DNA from: Smithellaceae bacterium
Lineage (GTDB): Bacteria > Desulfobacterota > Syntrophia > Syntrophales > Smithellaceae
DNA length: 64,000 bases
Direction: 5' to 3'
Assembly: GCA_028693285.1 (NCBI GenBank)
Contig: JAQUVQ010000008.1
Span: 1 to 64,000, forward strand
Below the pieces are notes generated by a model. That model was not told where the DNA came from. It worked only from the letters and a program-made list of their open reading frames with translations, and made no database searches. This document shows, in pieces, positions 9,176-19,025 of the stretch. The number at the start of each line of letters is the position of its first letter. The first letter of the stretch is position 1. The position numbers and the translations under genes were made by a program.

Positions 9176-10753
9176 ATGACGCAAAACAGGATTTTGATTT
9201 ACGATACGACGCTCCGCGACGGCACGCAGGGAGAGCAGGTCACCTTTTCCGCCGAAGAAAAGCTGCGGATTGCGCGCAGGCTGGATGACGTCCATTTTCA
9301 CTACATTGAAGGCGGCTGGCCCGGCTCCAACCCCAAGGACATGCGCTTTTTTGAAATGGCCAAAACGGTGAAGTTTAAAAATGCCAGATTGACCGCGTTC
9401 AGCTCCACCCGAAAGCCGCGCATCCGGCCCGATGCCTGCCCCAATCTCAAGGCGCTGATTCGGGCCGAAACCCCGGCCGTGGCGATCTTCGGCAAGGCCT
9501 GGGATCTGCATGTTGCCGACATTCTGAAAGTGACCCCGGATGAAAATCTGTCCATGATCCGCGACTCCATCGCCTACATGAAGGCCAGGGGCAAAGAGGT
9601 GCTTTTCGACGCGGAGCATTTTTTTGACGGCTGCAAGAACAATCCCCGGTATGCCCTTCAGGTGGTCAGGACCGCGCTCGACGCGGGCGCGGACAGGATC
9701 ATTTTCTGCGATACGAACGGCGGGGCCATGCCGCATGAGGTGAGCGCCGTTCTGGGAAAAGCATCCGCCGTTATTCCAATGGAGAAGGCCGGCATTCACG
9801 CCCACAATGACTGCGGCCTGGCCGTCGCCAATTCTCTTGCGGCGGTCCGGGAAGGCGTGAGAATCGTTCAGGGAACGGTCAACGGCTACGGCGAGCGGTG
9901 CGGAAACGCCGATCTGACCTCCGTGATCGCCAATCTGCAGCTCAAAATGAAAATGCGCTGCCTGCCGGTGGCCTCGATCCGGCAGCTCACGAACCTTTCC
10001 CTGTACGTCAGCGACGTGGCCAACATTCCGCCCCAGATGTCGAGGCCTTTTGTGGGGAAGAGCGCGTTTGCGCACAAGGGGGGCGTTCACGTCAGCGCCG
10101 TGACGAAAAATTCGGCGGCCTACGAACACATGCCGCCGGAGCTGGTCGGCAACAGCCGGCGCGTGCTGGTCTCCGACATGGCCGGCAAAAGCAATATCGC
10201 CTACAAGGCCAGGGCCCTGGGCATCGAGCTGGACGGGAAAAACGCGCTGGGCAAGGTGGTGCGCCAAGTCAAGCTGATGGAGGACAAGGGGTATCAGTTC
10301 GACGCGGCCGACGGGTCGCTGTCGATTCTGATGAAAAAAGCGATCGGCCAGTTTGTGGAGCCCTTCATGCTGGAGTGCTTCAGCGTGGTCACCTCCAGGA
10401 CGCTGGACAACCCCTGTCTGTCGCAGGCCACGATCAAGATTTCCGTGGGCGGCGAGGAGGAGCTGACGGCCGCCGAAGGCAACGGTCCGGTGAACGCGCT
10501 CGACCATGCCCTGCGCAAGGCGCTGACCAAATTCTATCCGCAAATCAAGGAAATGCACCTGGTGGACTTCAAGGTGCGCACGCTGGAAGGCTCCGAAGGC
10601 ACGGCCGCGGGCGTCCGCGTTTTGCTGGATTCGACGGACGGCTCCGAGCTCTGGAGCACGACGGGCGTTTCCGAAAACATCATCGAGGCGAGCTGGCAGG
10701 CGCTCATCGACAGCATCGAGTACAAGCTCAGCAAAGACCGGAAAAAGAGGTGA
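9176..10753 (+). CDS. cimA: Citramalate synthase (2-isopropylmalate/homocitrate synthase family)
   Basis: 525 aa, YDTTLRDGTQGEQVTFSAEEKLRIARRLDD, HAHNDCGLAVANSLAAVREGVRIVQGTVNGYGERCGNADL. Leader regulation by Ile codons supports the citramalate role. Confidence 0.85.
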   Translation: MTQNRILIYDTTLRDGTQGEQVTFSAEEKLRIARRLDDVHFHYIEGGWPGSNPKDMRFFEMAKTVKFKNARLTAFSSTRKPRIRPDACPNLKALIRAETPAVAIFGKAWDLHVADILKVTPDENLSMIRDSIAYMKARGKEVLFDAEHFFDGCKNNPRYALQVVRTALDAGADRIIFCDTNGGAMPHEVSAVLGKASAVIPMEKAGIHAHNDCGLAVANSLAAVREGVRIVQGTVNGYGERCGNADLTSVIANLQLKMKMRCLPVASIRQLTNLSLYVSDVANIPPQMSRPFVGKSAFAHKGGVHVSAVTKNSAAYEHMPPELVGNSRRVLVSDMAGKSNIAYKARALGIELDGKNALGKVVRQVKLMEDKGYQFDAADGSLSILMKKAIGQFVEPFMLECFSVVTSRTLDNPCLSQATIKISVGGEEELTAAEGNGPVNALDHALRKALTKFYPQIKEMHLVDFKVRTLEGSEGTAAGVRVLLDSTDGSELWSTTGVSENIIEASWQALIDSIEYKLSKDRKKR

Positions 10754-10775
10754 CGACCGCTGATTTTTTGGCCGT

Positions 10776-11447
10776 TTGCAGCCATTGCTAAATCTTTCAA
10801 TTGCTGATATGGAAGCCCAACGTAAAGCGAGGGCTCGAACGGTGTTGTCCATAAACAGCCAGAATCCCCAGATGCGCCTCATTCGAAAGGCGACGGATGT
10901 GTTGAGGGACGGCGGCATTATCATCTACCCGACGGATACAGTGTACGGCCTGGGCTGTGATTTATCGAACAAGCGAGGCATTGAGAAAATATACGAGATT
11001 AAAAGAAGAAACAAAAAACGCCCTTTAAGTTTTGTCTGTTCCGATCTGAAGCACATCAGTCAGTACGCGCTGGTCACGGATTATGCTTATAAAACCATGA
11101 AGCGGTTTTTGCCAGGACCCTACACGTTTATTCTGGAAGCATCCCGTCTGGTTCCGCGGATCATTTTGCCGAAAAGGCCGACGACGGGCATTCGCGTTCC
11201 GGACAACCAGATTTGTCTTGCTTTGATCCGGGAGCTCGGGCAGCCGATTATCAGCACCAGCGTTCAGACCCTGGACGGGGAAGACCTCGGCGATCCCGTG
11301 ATCATCAACGAACACTTCGGGCGCGTGGTGGATCTGATTATTGACGGAGGGATCATCGTTCCCGAGCCGTCGAGCGTCGTCAGCCTGGTGGACGACCGGA
11401 TTGAAGTTCTTCGAACTGGAAAAGGCGACGTGAGCGCCTTTATATAA
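10776..11447 (+). CDS. Sua5/YciO/YrdC family protein (L-threonylcarbamoyladenylate synthase-like)
   Basis: LRDGGIIIYPTDTVYGLGCDLSNKRGIEKIYEIKRRNKKRPLSF signature. True start may be internal. Confidence 0.85.
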   Translation: MQPLLNLSIADMEAQRKARARTVLSINSQNPQMRLIRKATDVLRDGGIIIYPTDTVYGLGCDLSNKRGIEKIYEIKRRNKKRPLSFVCSDLKHISQYALVTDYAYKTMKRFLPGPYTFILEASRLVPRIILPKRPTTGIRVPDNQICLALIRELGQPIISTSVQTLDGEDLGDPVIINEHFGRVVDLIIDGGIIVPEPSSVVSLVDDRIEVLRTGKGDVSAFI

Positions 11448-11470
11448 AATACACGAAGCGGCGGGATGTC

Positions 11471-13390
11471 ATGTCCGTCAGCCGCGCGGCCCGGGAAAGG
11501 CCGCCCAAAAGGATCCTTATGAAACATGTAATGCTCGTTAACGCCGTGCACAAGGAGCAAATGCGCATGGCCACGGTTGACGAAAAAGGCAAGCTGATTG
11601 ATTTTAACATTCAAATGGCCGTTCGGGAACCGATCACCGGGAACATTTACAAAGGCAAGGTGCTGAAGGTCGAACGCGGCCTGCAGGCGGCTTTTGTGGA
11701 TTACGGCGGCGTCAAGGACGGTTTTCTTCCCCTGCGCGACGTCAGCCACGAATACCTGACCGAACCGGAAAACGGTTCCTCCGGCGGCAGGGCCGTTCTG
11801 AAGACGGGCCAGGAAATCATCGTGCAGGTGGTCCGGGAAATCATCGGCAACAAGGGCGCCCTGCTGACGTCGTACATCTCCCTGCCCGGACGGTATCTCG
11901 TGCTGCTTCCCAACAAGCTCTGCGGCGGCATCTCCCGGAAAATCGAAAGTGAGGAAGACCGCCGGAAGATCAAGACGCTGATGGACCAGATCAAGGTTCC
12001 CGAGGGGATGGGTTTTATCGTCCGCACGGCCGGGATCAACCGAACCAAGCAGGAAATTCAGCGCGACTACCAGTTCCTGATGCGCCTGTGGAAGGAGATC
12101 ACCAAGAAGGCCGAAGACGCCTCCGAACCGTCTCTGCTCTACCAGGAGACGGATTTCGGCGTGCGGTCGCTGCGCGACTACCTGACGCAGGAAATGGACG
12201 AAATCTGGGTGGACGAGGTGGAAACCTTCCGCAAGATGCGCGCGTACCTGAAAGCGGTCGCCCCCCGCCATTTGCGAATCCTGAAGCAGTACAAGGACAA
12301 GACTCCGATTTTTGAGCGCAACTCGCTGGAAGAGCAGATCCGGGTGATTTACCAGGAACGCGTGGAGCTCAAGTCCGGCGGCTACATCATTATCAATCCC
12401 ACGGAAGCCATGATCACCATCGACGTCAATTCCGGACGCGGGTCGAACAAGCGAAACATCGAAGAAACCGCTTTCCGGACGAATGTGGATGCCTGTGAAG
12501 AAATCGCGCGCCAGCTCAGGCTGCGCGACCTGGGCGGTCTGATCGTCATCGATTTCATCGATATGATCGACAAGAAGCACATTGCCGAAGTGGAAAAGGC
12601 CTTCAAGAAGGCGCTGAGCATGGATCGCGCCAGAATTCAGCTTTCGCGCATCTCCAAGTTCGGCCTGATGGAGCTGTCCCGGCAGAAAAAACAGTCCACG
12701 ATTCAGGAAATCAGCTACACGACCTGTCCGTACTGCGCCGGCAGCGGTCTGCGCCCCTCTCTGGAGTACGCCTCTCTCGGGGCGTTTCGCAAAATCGAAT
12801 CGGAGGCGGTCAAGGGCACCTATTCGGAGCTGAGGGTCAGCCTGCCGCATGAAATCGCCCTGTACATCCTGAACAACAAACGGACCGAGCTTTTGAAGCT
12901 GGAGTCAACCTTCGGCGTCTGCCTGATTATCGAAGGAAAACCCGATATGGCGTGGGACAATTTCGAAATTCAGCAGTCCATGAAGGAGCAGGCCCTGGAA
13001 GTCAGCGCCATTCAGGGAGTGCCCCTGCTGAACCTTGCGGAAAAGACGGAGCCGGACGCGGAGGGCGGTGAAAAGCCGGAAGCGGAAGCCGGCGAAGCCG
13101 AAGAGCCCCCCAGGAAAAAGGGGCGGCGCCGTTCCCGCCACAAGAAAAGAAAATCGCCGGAGGCATTAAAAGGCTCCGTTGCGACGGAAGACGCTTTGCC
13201 CGACGCGCAGCCTTCCCCCGGCGGGATGGCGCCTCCGGTTTCCTCCTCGCAGTTTTCGCGTTTTCCCGTCAAGCCGCTGAAGATTGTCGGCGCGCTGCCG
13301 GAAGAATTCTTTCCGGTGGACTTAAGCGGCGATCTTTTCACGCCGGAAATGGATCAGGAAGATACGGGCCCGGAGCAGGAGGATAACTGA
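11471..13390 (+). CDS. Ribonuclease E/G family protein
   Basis: S1-like N-terminus (GNIYKGKVLKVERGLQAAFVDYGGVKDGFLPLRDV), catalytic ITIDVNSGRGSNKRNIEETAFRTNVDACEEIARQLRLRDLGGLIVIDFIDM, CPYCAGSG zinc link. Start probably ATG at 11521. Confidence 0.92.
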   Translation: MSVSRAARERPPKRILMKHVMLVNAVHKEQMRMATVDEKGKLIDFNIQMAVREPITGNIYKGKVLKVERGLQAAFVDYGGVKDGFLPLRDVSHEYLTEPENGSSGGRAVLKTGQEIIVQVVREIIGNKGALLTSYISLPGRYLVLLPNKLCGGISRKIESEEDRRKIKTLMDQIKVPEGMGFIVRTAGINRTKQEIQRDYQFLMRLWKEITKKAEDASEPSLLYQETDFGVRSLRDYLTQEMDEIWVDEVETFRKMRAYLKAVAPRHLRILKQYKDKTPIFERNSLEEQIRVIYQERVELKSGGYIIINPTEAMITIDVNSGRGSNKRNIEETAFRTNVDACEEIARQLRLRDLGGLIVIDFIDMIDKKHIAEVEKAFKKALSMDRARIQLSRISKFGLMELSRQKKQSTIQEISYTTCPYCAGSGLRPSLEYASLGAFRKIESEAVKGTYSELRVSLPHEIALYILNNKRTELLKLESTFGVCLIIEGKPDMAWDNFEIQQSMKEQALEVSAIQGVPLLNLAEKTEPDAEGGEKPEAEAGEAEEPPRKKGRRRSRHKKRKSPEALKGSVATEDALPDAQPSPGGMAPPVSSSQFSRFPVKPLKIVGALPEEFFPVDLSGDLFTPEMDQEDTGPEQEDN

Positions 13391-13454
13391 ATGACCCTTC
13401 GAAGACTTCCCGAAGGCCCGGACCGCTCCGTCTCTGCGTCAGGGAGGACAGCGC

Positions 13455-14429
13455 ATGGCGGATGAAATCCGAAAGGGGCTTTTCCGGATCTCCGTGCCGT
13501 TGCCGAACAGTCCGCTCAAGGACCTGAACTCCTACGTGATCCGGGGCGAAGACCGCAATCTGATCATCGACACGGGTTTCAACCGAACCGTCTGCTACGA
13601 AGCGATGCAGGCAGGCCTGGCCGAACTGGGGATCGATCTGAATCAGACCGATTTCATGCTGACCCACATGCATGCCGACCACACCGGCCTGGTGACGAGG
13701 CTGGCGACGAAAACCAGCCGAATATTCTTCGGCAGGATCGACGCGCGCGTTTTTGACGGCGATCACGGCTGGCAGTCCCTGATTGACTTCGCCGCCCTGA
13801 ACGGTTTTCCCGTCGACGAGCTTCAGAAGGCGCTCGCCAGTCATCCGGGATTCAAATACAGTCCGCAGCAAAAGCCTGTCTTTACCCTGCTGGACGACGG
13901 CGACGTAATCGAATGCGGAGGCTACCGGCTGCGATGCGTCGCCACGCCGGGCCACACGCAGGGGCACATCTGCCTGTATGAGGAGGATCAGAGAATTTTC
14001 TTTTCCGGCGACCACGTCCTGTTCGACATTACGCCGCACATCGAGTCGTGGGCCTATGAGACCAATTCGCTTTCGGACTACCTGGCCAGCCTGGACCGGG
14101 TGTATGCCCTGCCGGTGGAACTGGTCCTGCCCGGACACCGGAATTTTCAGGGGGATCTGAAGGACAGGATCCGCGAGCTGAAGCATCACCACCGCGAACG
14201 GGCGGATGAAGTGCTGGAGGTTCTGGGCGGCCGGGCGATGAATGCCTATGAGATTGCCGCGGGGATGACCTGGGACATCGACTGCGAAACCTGGGAGGAT
14301 TTTCCGATTGCCCAGAAGTGGTTTGCCACCGGGGAAGCCATCGCGCATCTGCGCTTCCTGGAGGGAGAAGGCCGGATTCACCGCCATACCGATCAGGCGG
14401 TTGTCGCCTTTTCGGCCGTCCGTCCCTGA
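13455..14429 (+). CDS. MBL-fold metallo-hydrolase
   Basis: HMHADHTGLV, TPGHTQGHICLY and SGDHVLFDITP motifs. Confidence 0.9.
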   Translation: MADEIRKGLFRISVPLPNSPLKDLNSYVIRGEDRNLIIDTGFNRTVCYEAMQAGLAELGIDLNQTDFMLTHMHADHTGLVTRLATKTSRIFFGRIDARVFDGDHGWQSLIDFAALNGFPVDELQKALASHPGFKYSPQQKPVFTLLDDGDVIECGGYRLRCVATPGHTQGHICLYEEDQRIFFSGDHVLFDITPHIESWAYETNSLSDYLASLDRVYALPVELVLPGHRNFQGDLKDRIRELKHHHRERADEVLEVLGGRAMNAYEIAAGMTWDIDCETWEDFPIAQKWFATGEAIAHLRFLEGEGRIHRHTDQAVVAFSAVRP

Positions 14430-14486
14430 TTCGTCCCGTTCAGGATGCCGGCGATGGTCTGCCGCTTCATTTCAAATCAAACCAAA

Positions 14487-14517
14487 GCGGGGAACGGTCT
14501 GCAACCGTTCCCCGCTC
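14487..14517. terminator. Hairpin between convergent genes (terminator-like, no clear U-tract)
   Basis: AGCGGGGAACGGT-CTGCA-ACCGTTCCCCGCT, 13-bp perfect stem. Confidence 0.55.
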
Positions 14518-14526
14518 GATGACCTG

Positions 14527-14985
14527 TCAGAAAAAAACCATGGCCAGCGCTTCCGCGACGCACGCCGGTTTGTCCTGCCCTTCCATTTCAATGGTATGCG
14601 TCTGGCGGATCAAAAGACGGTTGCCCGGCTTTTCTTCCACGCCGGACAGCACGATCCGGTCGCGGATGTTCGATCCCGAAGGAACGGGATTGAGAAAACG
14701 CACCTTGTCCAGACCGTAGTTGATGGACATCTTCGCGCCTTCGATCTTCACGGGCGCCTGGTAGCTGAAAAAAGGGATGTGCGAAAGCGTCAGGAATCCG
14801 TGCGCGATGGTCCGGCCGAACGGTCCGGCGGCGGCCTTTTCCGCGTCCACATGAATCCACTGGTGGTCGCCGGTGCTGTCGGCGAACTGGTTGATCTGCG
14901 CCTGCGTCACCTGTTTCCAGCCGGAAACAAAAACTTCCTTCCCGAGGTGCGGCTGCAATTCTTTTAGTACCGATTCGATCGACAT
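14527..14985 (-). CDS. MaoC family dehydratase
   Basis: 152 aa with INQFADSTGDHQWIHVDAEKAAAGPFGRTIAHGFLTLS signature. Confidence 0.9.
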   Translation of the reverse strand: MSIESVLKELQPHLGKEVFVSGWKQVTQAQINQFADSTGDHQWIHVDAEKAAAGPFGRTIAHGFLTLSHIPFFSYQAPVKIEGAKMSINYGLDKVRFLNPVPSGSNIRDRIVLSGVEEKPGNRLLIRQTHTIEMEGQDKPACVAEALAMVFF

Positions 14986-15095
14986 ATTTTCCCCTCCTTG
15001 TCCCGGATCTTCGGCCCGGCCGTGCCGGCCTGCCTGCTCGAAAAGCGGGCCGCGGGGAGCGCCCGCGAACCCCTTGCCGCGTTCCGTCCTGCGCG

Positions 15096-16133
15096 CTACT
15101 CCAGCGCCGCGTTGACTTTGGCCTGTGCGGCTTTTGCTTCTTTCATGATGCGTTCAAATAGCTCGGCAATGGTCGGCACGTCATGAATCAACCCCTGCGA
15201 CTGGCCGACCGGGAGCACGCCCGTTTTGGAATCGCCGTCTTCCGTCGCGACGCGAATGGCTTTGAACGCGTTGGCCATATAGGCGAGCTGTCTGGCATTC
15301 TTGTAGCCGGACAGCAGAACCCCGATAAAAAGTTTAAAATACGGGATGCCCATCTGCTTCGCGATAGCCTGCGAATTGAAAAAAGCGGCGGGCCAGTTCA
15401 GGCCGGTTTTGACGGCTTTTTTGGCTGCGTCCGTTTTCATGACCCGGCACAGGATGCCGTCGAAGCGCTTGGAAAACAGCGTGTCATAGACGTCTTTTTC
15501 CTGCGTCATCCGTTTGTAGTTTTCATGCAGCGGGCTTTCCCTGGTTGTCATGAGTCTTGTTCCCATGGCGACGCCTTCCGCACCCAGCGCGAGCGCGGCC
15601 GCGATTCCACGTCCATCGGCAAATCCGCCGGCGGCAATCACGGGAATTTTCAGATTTTCCGCCAGATGCGGAATCAAAACCAGCGATGTGACGTCTTCGC
15701 CATGCGCCGCCGCTTCCTGTCCGGTGGCGATGACCGCATCCGTTCCGAAATCCTGCGCGCGTTTCGCGTGTTTCAGATTGACGACGGTCGCGAAGACCTT
15801 GCCGCCGTATTTGTGCGCTTCCTTCACAATCCAGTCGCCTTTGCCCAGCGCAAAGTTGATGACCGGCACTTTTTCCTGCAGCAGGACTTTCGCGTTTTCC
15901 GCCGCGCCCGGAAACATCAGCGACGCATTGGCGCCGAACGGCTTGTCCGTCAGTTTGCGGATTTCGCGGATGGCTTCCCTGGTCTGCGCGGCATTCAGCG
16001 GACCGGTGGCCAGAATGCCCAGCCCTCCGGCGTTGGATACCGCGGCCACCATTTTGGGAACGCTGATCCAGCTCATGCCGGACAGAACGATGGGATACTT
16101 GATGCCGACCATTTCAGTGATTCGTGTTTTCAT
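15096..16133 (-). CDS. Nitronate monooxygenase / 2-nitropropane dioxygenase family protein
   Basis: GIKYPIVLSGMSWISVPKMVAAVSNAGGLGILATG...VIAAGGFADGRGIAAALALGAEGVAMGTRLMTT. Confidence 0.88.
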   Translation of the reverse strand: MKTRITEMVGIKYPIVLSGMSWISVPKMVAAVSNAGGLGILATGPLNAAQTREAIREIRKLTDKPFGANASLMFPGAAENAKVLLQEKVPVINFALGKGDWIVKEAHKYGGKVFATVVNLKHAKRAQDFGTDAVIATGQEAAAHGEDVTSLVLIPHLAENLKIPVIAAGGFADGRGIAAALALGAEGVAMGTRLMTTRESPLHENYKRMTQEKDVYDTLFSKRFDGILCRVMKTDAAKKAVKTGLNWPAAFFNSQAIAKQMGIPYFKLFIGVLLSGYKNARQLAYMANAFKAIRVATEDGDSKTGVLPVGQSQGLIHDVPTIAELFERIMKEAKAAQAKVNAALE

Positions 16134-16176
16134 AGTTGCTCCTTCTATCGTGTAGTTTGGTTTGAAAGCCTCCGGT

Positions 16177-17169
16177 TCAGTTTCCGCACAGCTTTGCGGT
16201 TCTTGCGGTGATCTCTTTGGCCTGGGCTGCCATTCTTTCCAGCAGCTCCGCGCAGGTGGGGATATCGTTGATCAGGCCGATGGACTGGCCGACCATCAAA
16301 GGCGCGTAATCAACATCGCCGGTTTCCCAGGCTTGCTTGACTTTCTGGCCGGACAAGAGCGGAATCAGCTCTTCAAACCCGCCGTTGCGGGCTTCGATAG
16401 CCAGGACTTCTTCAATGACCTTGGATTTCAATCCGCGGCCCTGCAGGCCGATGGATTTTCCGTAAATCACCGTGTCAAATTCCTGCCGGCGGATCAGTTC
16501 CTGCTTGATGTTGTCATGCACTTCACATTCCTTCGTCGCGATGAAGCGGCTGGCCATCATCACGCCCTCGGCGCCCAGCGCCAAAGCGGCGGCCATGGTC
16601 CGGCCGTCCGCGATGCCGCCAACGGTGACCACGGGAATTTTTACCGAAGCCGCAATCTTGGGTGTCAGCACCATGGAGGTGACATCGTCATTCAACGGGT
16701 GACCGCCTTCTTCGATGCCGGCGGCATAGATTCCGTCAAAGCCGATTTTTTCCGCATGCAGGGCATGGCGCAAAGCGCCGACCTTATGAAACATTTTCAC
16801 GCCGGCTTTCTTGAGCATCTCGACGGCCTCCATTCCGGCCACCTTGTCCAGCGGCGTGCCGGAAAACTCGATGCCCGCCACTTTTTCCTCGGCGCAAACT
16901 TTAACATACATCTTGTGGTGCTCCGGCGTGATCCGGACCGAGGGCAGCAGCGTGATGGCCACAAAGAAGGGTTTATCGGTGAGCCGGCGCGTTTCCCGGA
17001 TCGCCGCGCGAAATTCGTCCGCCGTTTCATAATTGCCCGCCGTCAGATTGCCGATGCCGCCGGCATTGGACACCGCCGCGCACATTTTTGGTTTGCAAAG
17101 CCACATCATGGCCCCGCAGATAACGGGATACTTGACTCCGAACATCCTGGTGATTTGCGTGTCGAACAT
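16177..17169 (-). CDS. Nitronate monooxygenase / 2-nitropropane dioxygenase family protein (paralog)
   Basis: GVKYPVICGAMMWLCKPKMCAAVSNAGGIGNLTAG...VVTVGGIADGRTMAAALALGAEGVMMASRFIATKE. Confidence 0.88.
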   Translation of the reverse strand: MFDTQITRMFGVKYPVICGAMMWLCKPKMCAAVSNAGGIGNLTAGNYETADEFRAAIRETRRLTDKPFFVAITLLPSVRITPEHHKMYVKVCAEEKVAGIEFSGTPLDKVAGMEAVEMLKKAGVKMFHKVGALRHALHAEKIGFDGIYAAGIEEGGHPLNDDVTSMVLTPKIAASVKIPVVTVGGIADGRTMAAALALGAEGVMMASRFIATKECEVHDNIKQELIRRQEFDTVIYGKSIGLQGRGLKSKVIEEVLAIEARNGGFEELIPLLSGQKVKQAWETGDVDYAPLMVGQSIGLINDIPTCAELLERMAAQAKEITARTAKLCGN

Positions 17170-17179
17170 GAAATACCTC

Positions 17180-17908
17180 CTATTTTTTTCCGTTGTTTCC
17201 GGTCTTTCGCTTTTTGGCCGCCTTCAGGCTGCTCTGAATATTCTGCTCCACCTGCTTCTGGAAAAGACGCCGAAGAATGTAGTCCCGGTAGAAATTTCCG
17301 ACCTGCGTCAGTTCGGCGGTAATGGCGATGTTTTCCCGCGTCGATTTTCCGGCGACCATCTTGCGGCGAAGCGCCATCTCTTTCTCCACGATTTGCCTTC
17401 CCAGCTCCACCCAGAAGACCAGCTCCTGAAGCTTCATCCCCAGATCGGCCATCTTTTTGATGCCGTCCCGGCCCGCGCGGACGTCGTCCGGATCATACAG
17501 GGGCTTGTCCCTTTCGAACGTGAACGGGACCAGGATGCCCAGACGCCGGGCCTGCGCCAATTCCTTTTCCGTAAGGCCCGTCGCGTCAAGAAAAGCGGCC
17601 TGGCCGATGAGCCCGTTTTCCGCCTGTTGGCCGGAGCGGAACACGGCGTTTTCGATCGTTTCGGCTTCGGTCAGGTTCAGGCCTTCATCCATTCGGCGCA
17701 GAATGTTTTTGATGAGATACAGAGGAAAGTAGCGTCTTTCCTTCAGCTCCTGAATGACGCGCAGGCGCTCGATGCAGGCCTCGTCGTAATAGGCCATTTT
17801 CTCATTCGCTTTTTCGGGTTTGGGCAAAAGCCCCTCTCCGACGTAATAGCGGATGGTCGAGGGCCGCACACTGCTTCTTTTCGCGATTTCGCCGATTTTC
17901 AATTTCAT
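17180..17908 (-). CDS. MerR family transcriptional regulator
   Basis: N-terminal KIGEIAKRSSVRPSTIRYYVGEGLLPKPEKANEKMAYYDEACIERLRVIQELKERRYFPLYLIKNIL. Confidence 0.88.
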   Translation of the reverse strand: MKLKIGEIAKRSSVRPSTIRYYVGEGLLPKPEKANEKMAYYDEACIERLRVIQELKERRYFPLYLIKNILRRMDEGLNLTEAETIENAVFRSGQQAENGLIGQAAFLDATGLTEKELAQARRLGILVPFTFERDKPLYDPDDVRAGRDGIKKMADLGMKLQELVFWVELGRQIVEKEMALRRKMVAGKSTRENIAITAELTQVGNFYRDYILRRLFQKQVEQNIQSSLKAAKKRKTGNNGKK

Positions 17909-17919
17909 TCACTGCACCA

Positions 17920-17970
17920 AACATTAAAGTTGAGGTTTAATGTTATAGTGATATTGAAGACGGCTGTCAA
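17920..17970 (-). promoter_or_regulatory. Promoter/operator of the MerR operon
   Basis: Minus strand TTGACA (17970-17965), 17-nt spacer, TATAAC (17947-17942), overlapping perfect inverted repeat AACATTAAA-N7-TTTAATGTT (17920-17944). Confidence 0.65.
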
Positions 17971-18072
17971 GCAAATTGTCAAAAAGACAAAAACCAAGTG
18001 AAAACAAAAAGAAAGCCCGCCTGCTCGGCTCTTTGGAATGAAAATCTCGAGGCGGCCGGCAAAGATCATTGC

Positions 18073-18867
18073 TTACAACAGGGCGGCTTTTATTTCTTTG
18101 ACATGCGCGGCAGCCGCCCGAATCCCGTCGCCGCCGTTTTGGTTTTCCCCGATGAGTTTGACGACGGAGCTCCCGATGACAACGCCGTCGGCGATTCTTG
18201 CTATGGCCCTGGCCTGGCCGGCGCTCGTGATGCCGAAACCCACGGCGACCGGCAGTTTGGTTAATTTGCGGATTTTTGAAATCTCGCGGGCGATGTCTTC
18301 TGTTTTCGGAGCGGCGGTGCCGGTGACGCCCGTGATGGAGATGCAGTAAAGAAATCCTGAAGCGGCTTTCAGAATGGCTTTCAACCGGTCGTCGCCCGTG
18401 GTCGGCGCGACAAGCGAAATGAAGTCGATTCCGGCCGCATTCGTAAAAACCCTCAGTTCGCCCGCCTCCTCCGGCGGCAGGTCCACGACGAGGATGCCGT
18501 CCACCCCCGCATCTTTTGCCGCTTTGGAGAACTTCTGGGCGCCATAGGCAAAGATCGGATTAAAGTAGCCGAAAAGCACAATGGGAATCCGGGATGCCCT
18601 GCGAATATCGGCCACCAGATCCAGAACGCCTCGCAGTGTGGTTCCTGCTTTGATGGCCCGCTGGGATGCGGCCTGAATGACGGGGCCGTCGGCCGTGGGA
18701 TCGGAAAACGGCACGCCGATTTCCAGAATATCCGCTCCTGATTTTTCCAGACTCAACGCCAGTTCGCGCGTCGCCGCGATCGACGGATCGCCCGCCGTTG
18801 CATAAACGATCAGCGCCTTTTCTTTTTTGGCGCGCAGCTCTTCAAATTTTTTCCCAATTCTTCCCAT
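18073..18867 (-). CDS. trpA: Tryptophan synthase alpha chain
   Basis: FVTAGDP-type start (LIVYATAGDPS), LEIGVPFSDPTADGPVIQAASQRAIKAG. Confidence 0.95.
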   Translation of the reverse strand: MGRIGKKFEELRAKKEKALIVYATAGDPSIAATRELALSLEKSGADILEIGVPFSDPTADGPVIQAASQRAIKAGTTLRGVLDLVADIRRASRIPIVLFGYFNPIFAYGAQKFSKAAKDAGVDGILVVDLPPEEAGELRVFTNAAGIDFISLVAPTTGDDRLKAILKAASGFLYCISITGVTGTAAPKTEDIAREISKIRKLTKLPVAVGFGITSAGQARAIARIADGVVIGSSVVKLIGENQNGGDGIRAAAAHVKEIKAALL

Positions 18868-18953
18868 ATTTTCCTCTTTTCATTTTCGCTCCCTCCTTCC
18901 TGCCGGGCGGGGACTGAAGGGAGGGGAAATAATTCATTTTCACCCTCACCCAG

Positions 18954-18976
18954 CCCTCTCCCATCAAGGGAGAGGG
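18954..18976. repeat. REP-like palindromic repeat, copy 1
   Basis: CCCTCTCCC-ATCAA-GGGAGAGGG, preceded by CACCCTCACCCAG, between trpB and trpA. Confidence 0.75.
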
Positions 18977-19025
18977 CCTCGCAGGGAACGCTCGCGACCA
19001 CCCATGCGGGCGGCAAGACGGTTCC

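Noticed and set aside
9155-10924. 589-aa minus-strand ORF
   Set aside because: Antisense to cimA; low-complexity R/H/G/A-rich composition typical of the opposite strand of GC-rich genes, no recognisable domain.
11264-12850. 528-aa minus-strand ORF
   Set aside because: Antisense to the RNase E/G gene; same compositional artefact.
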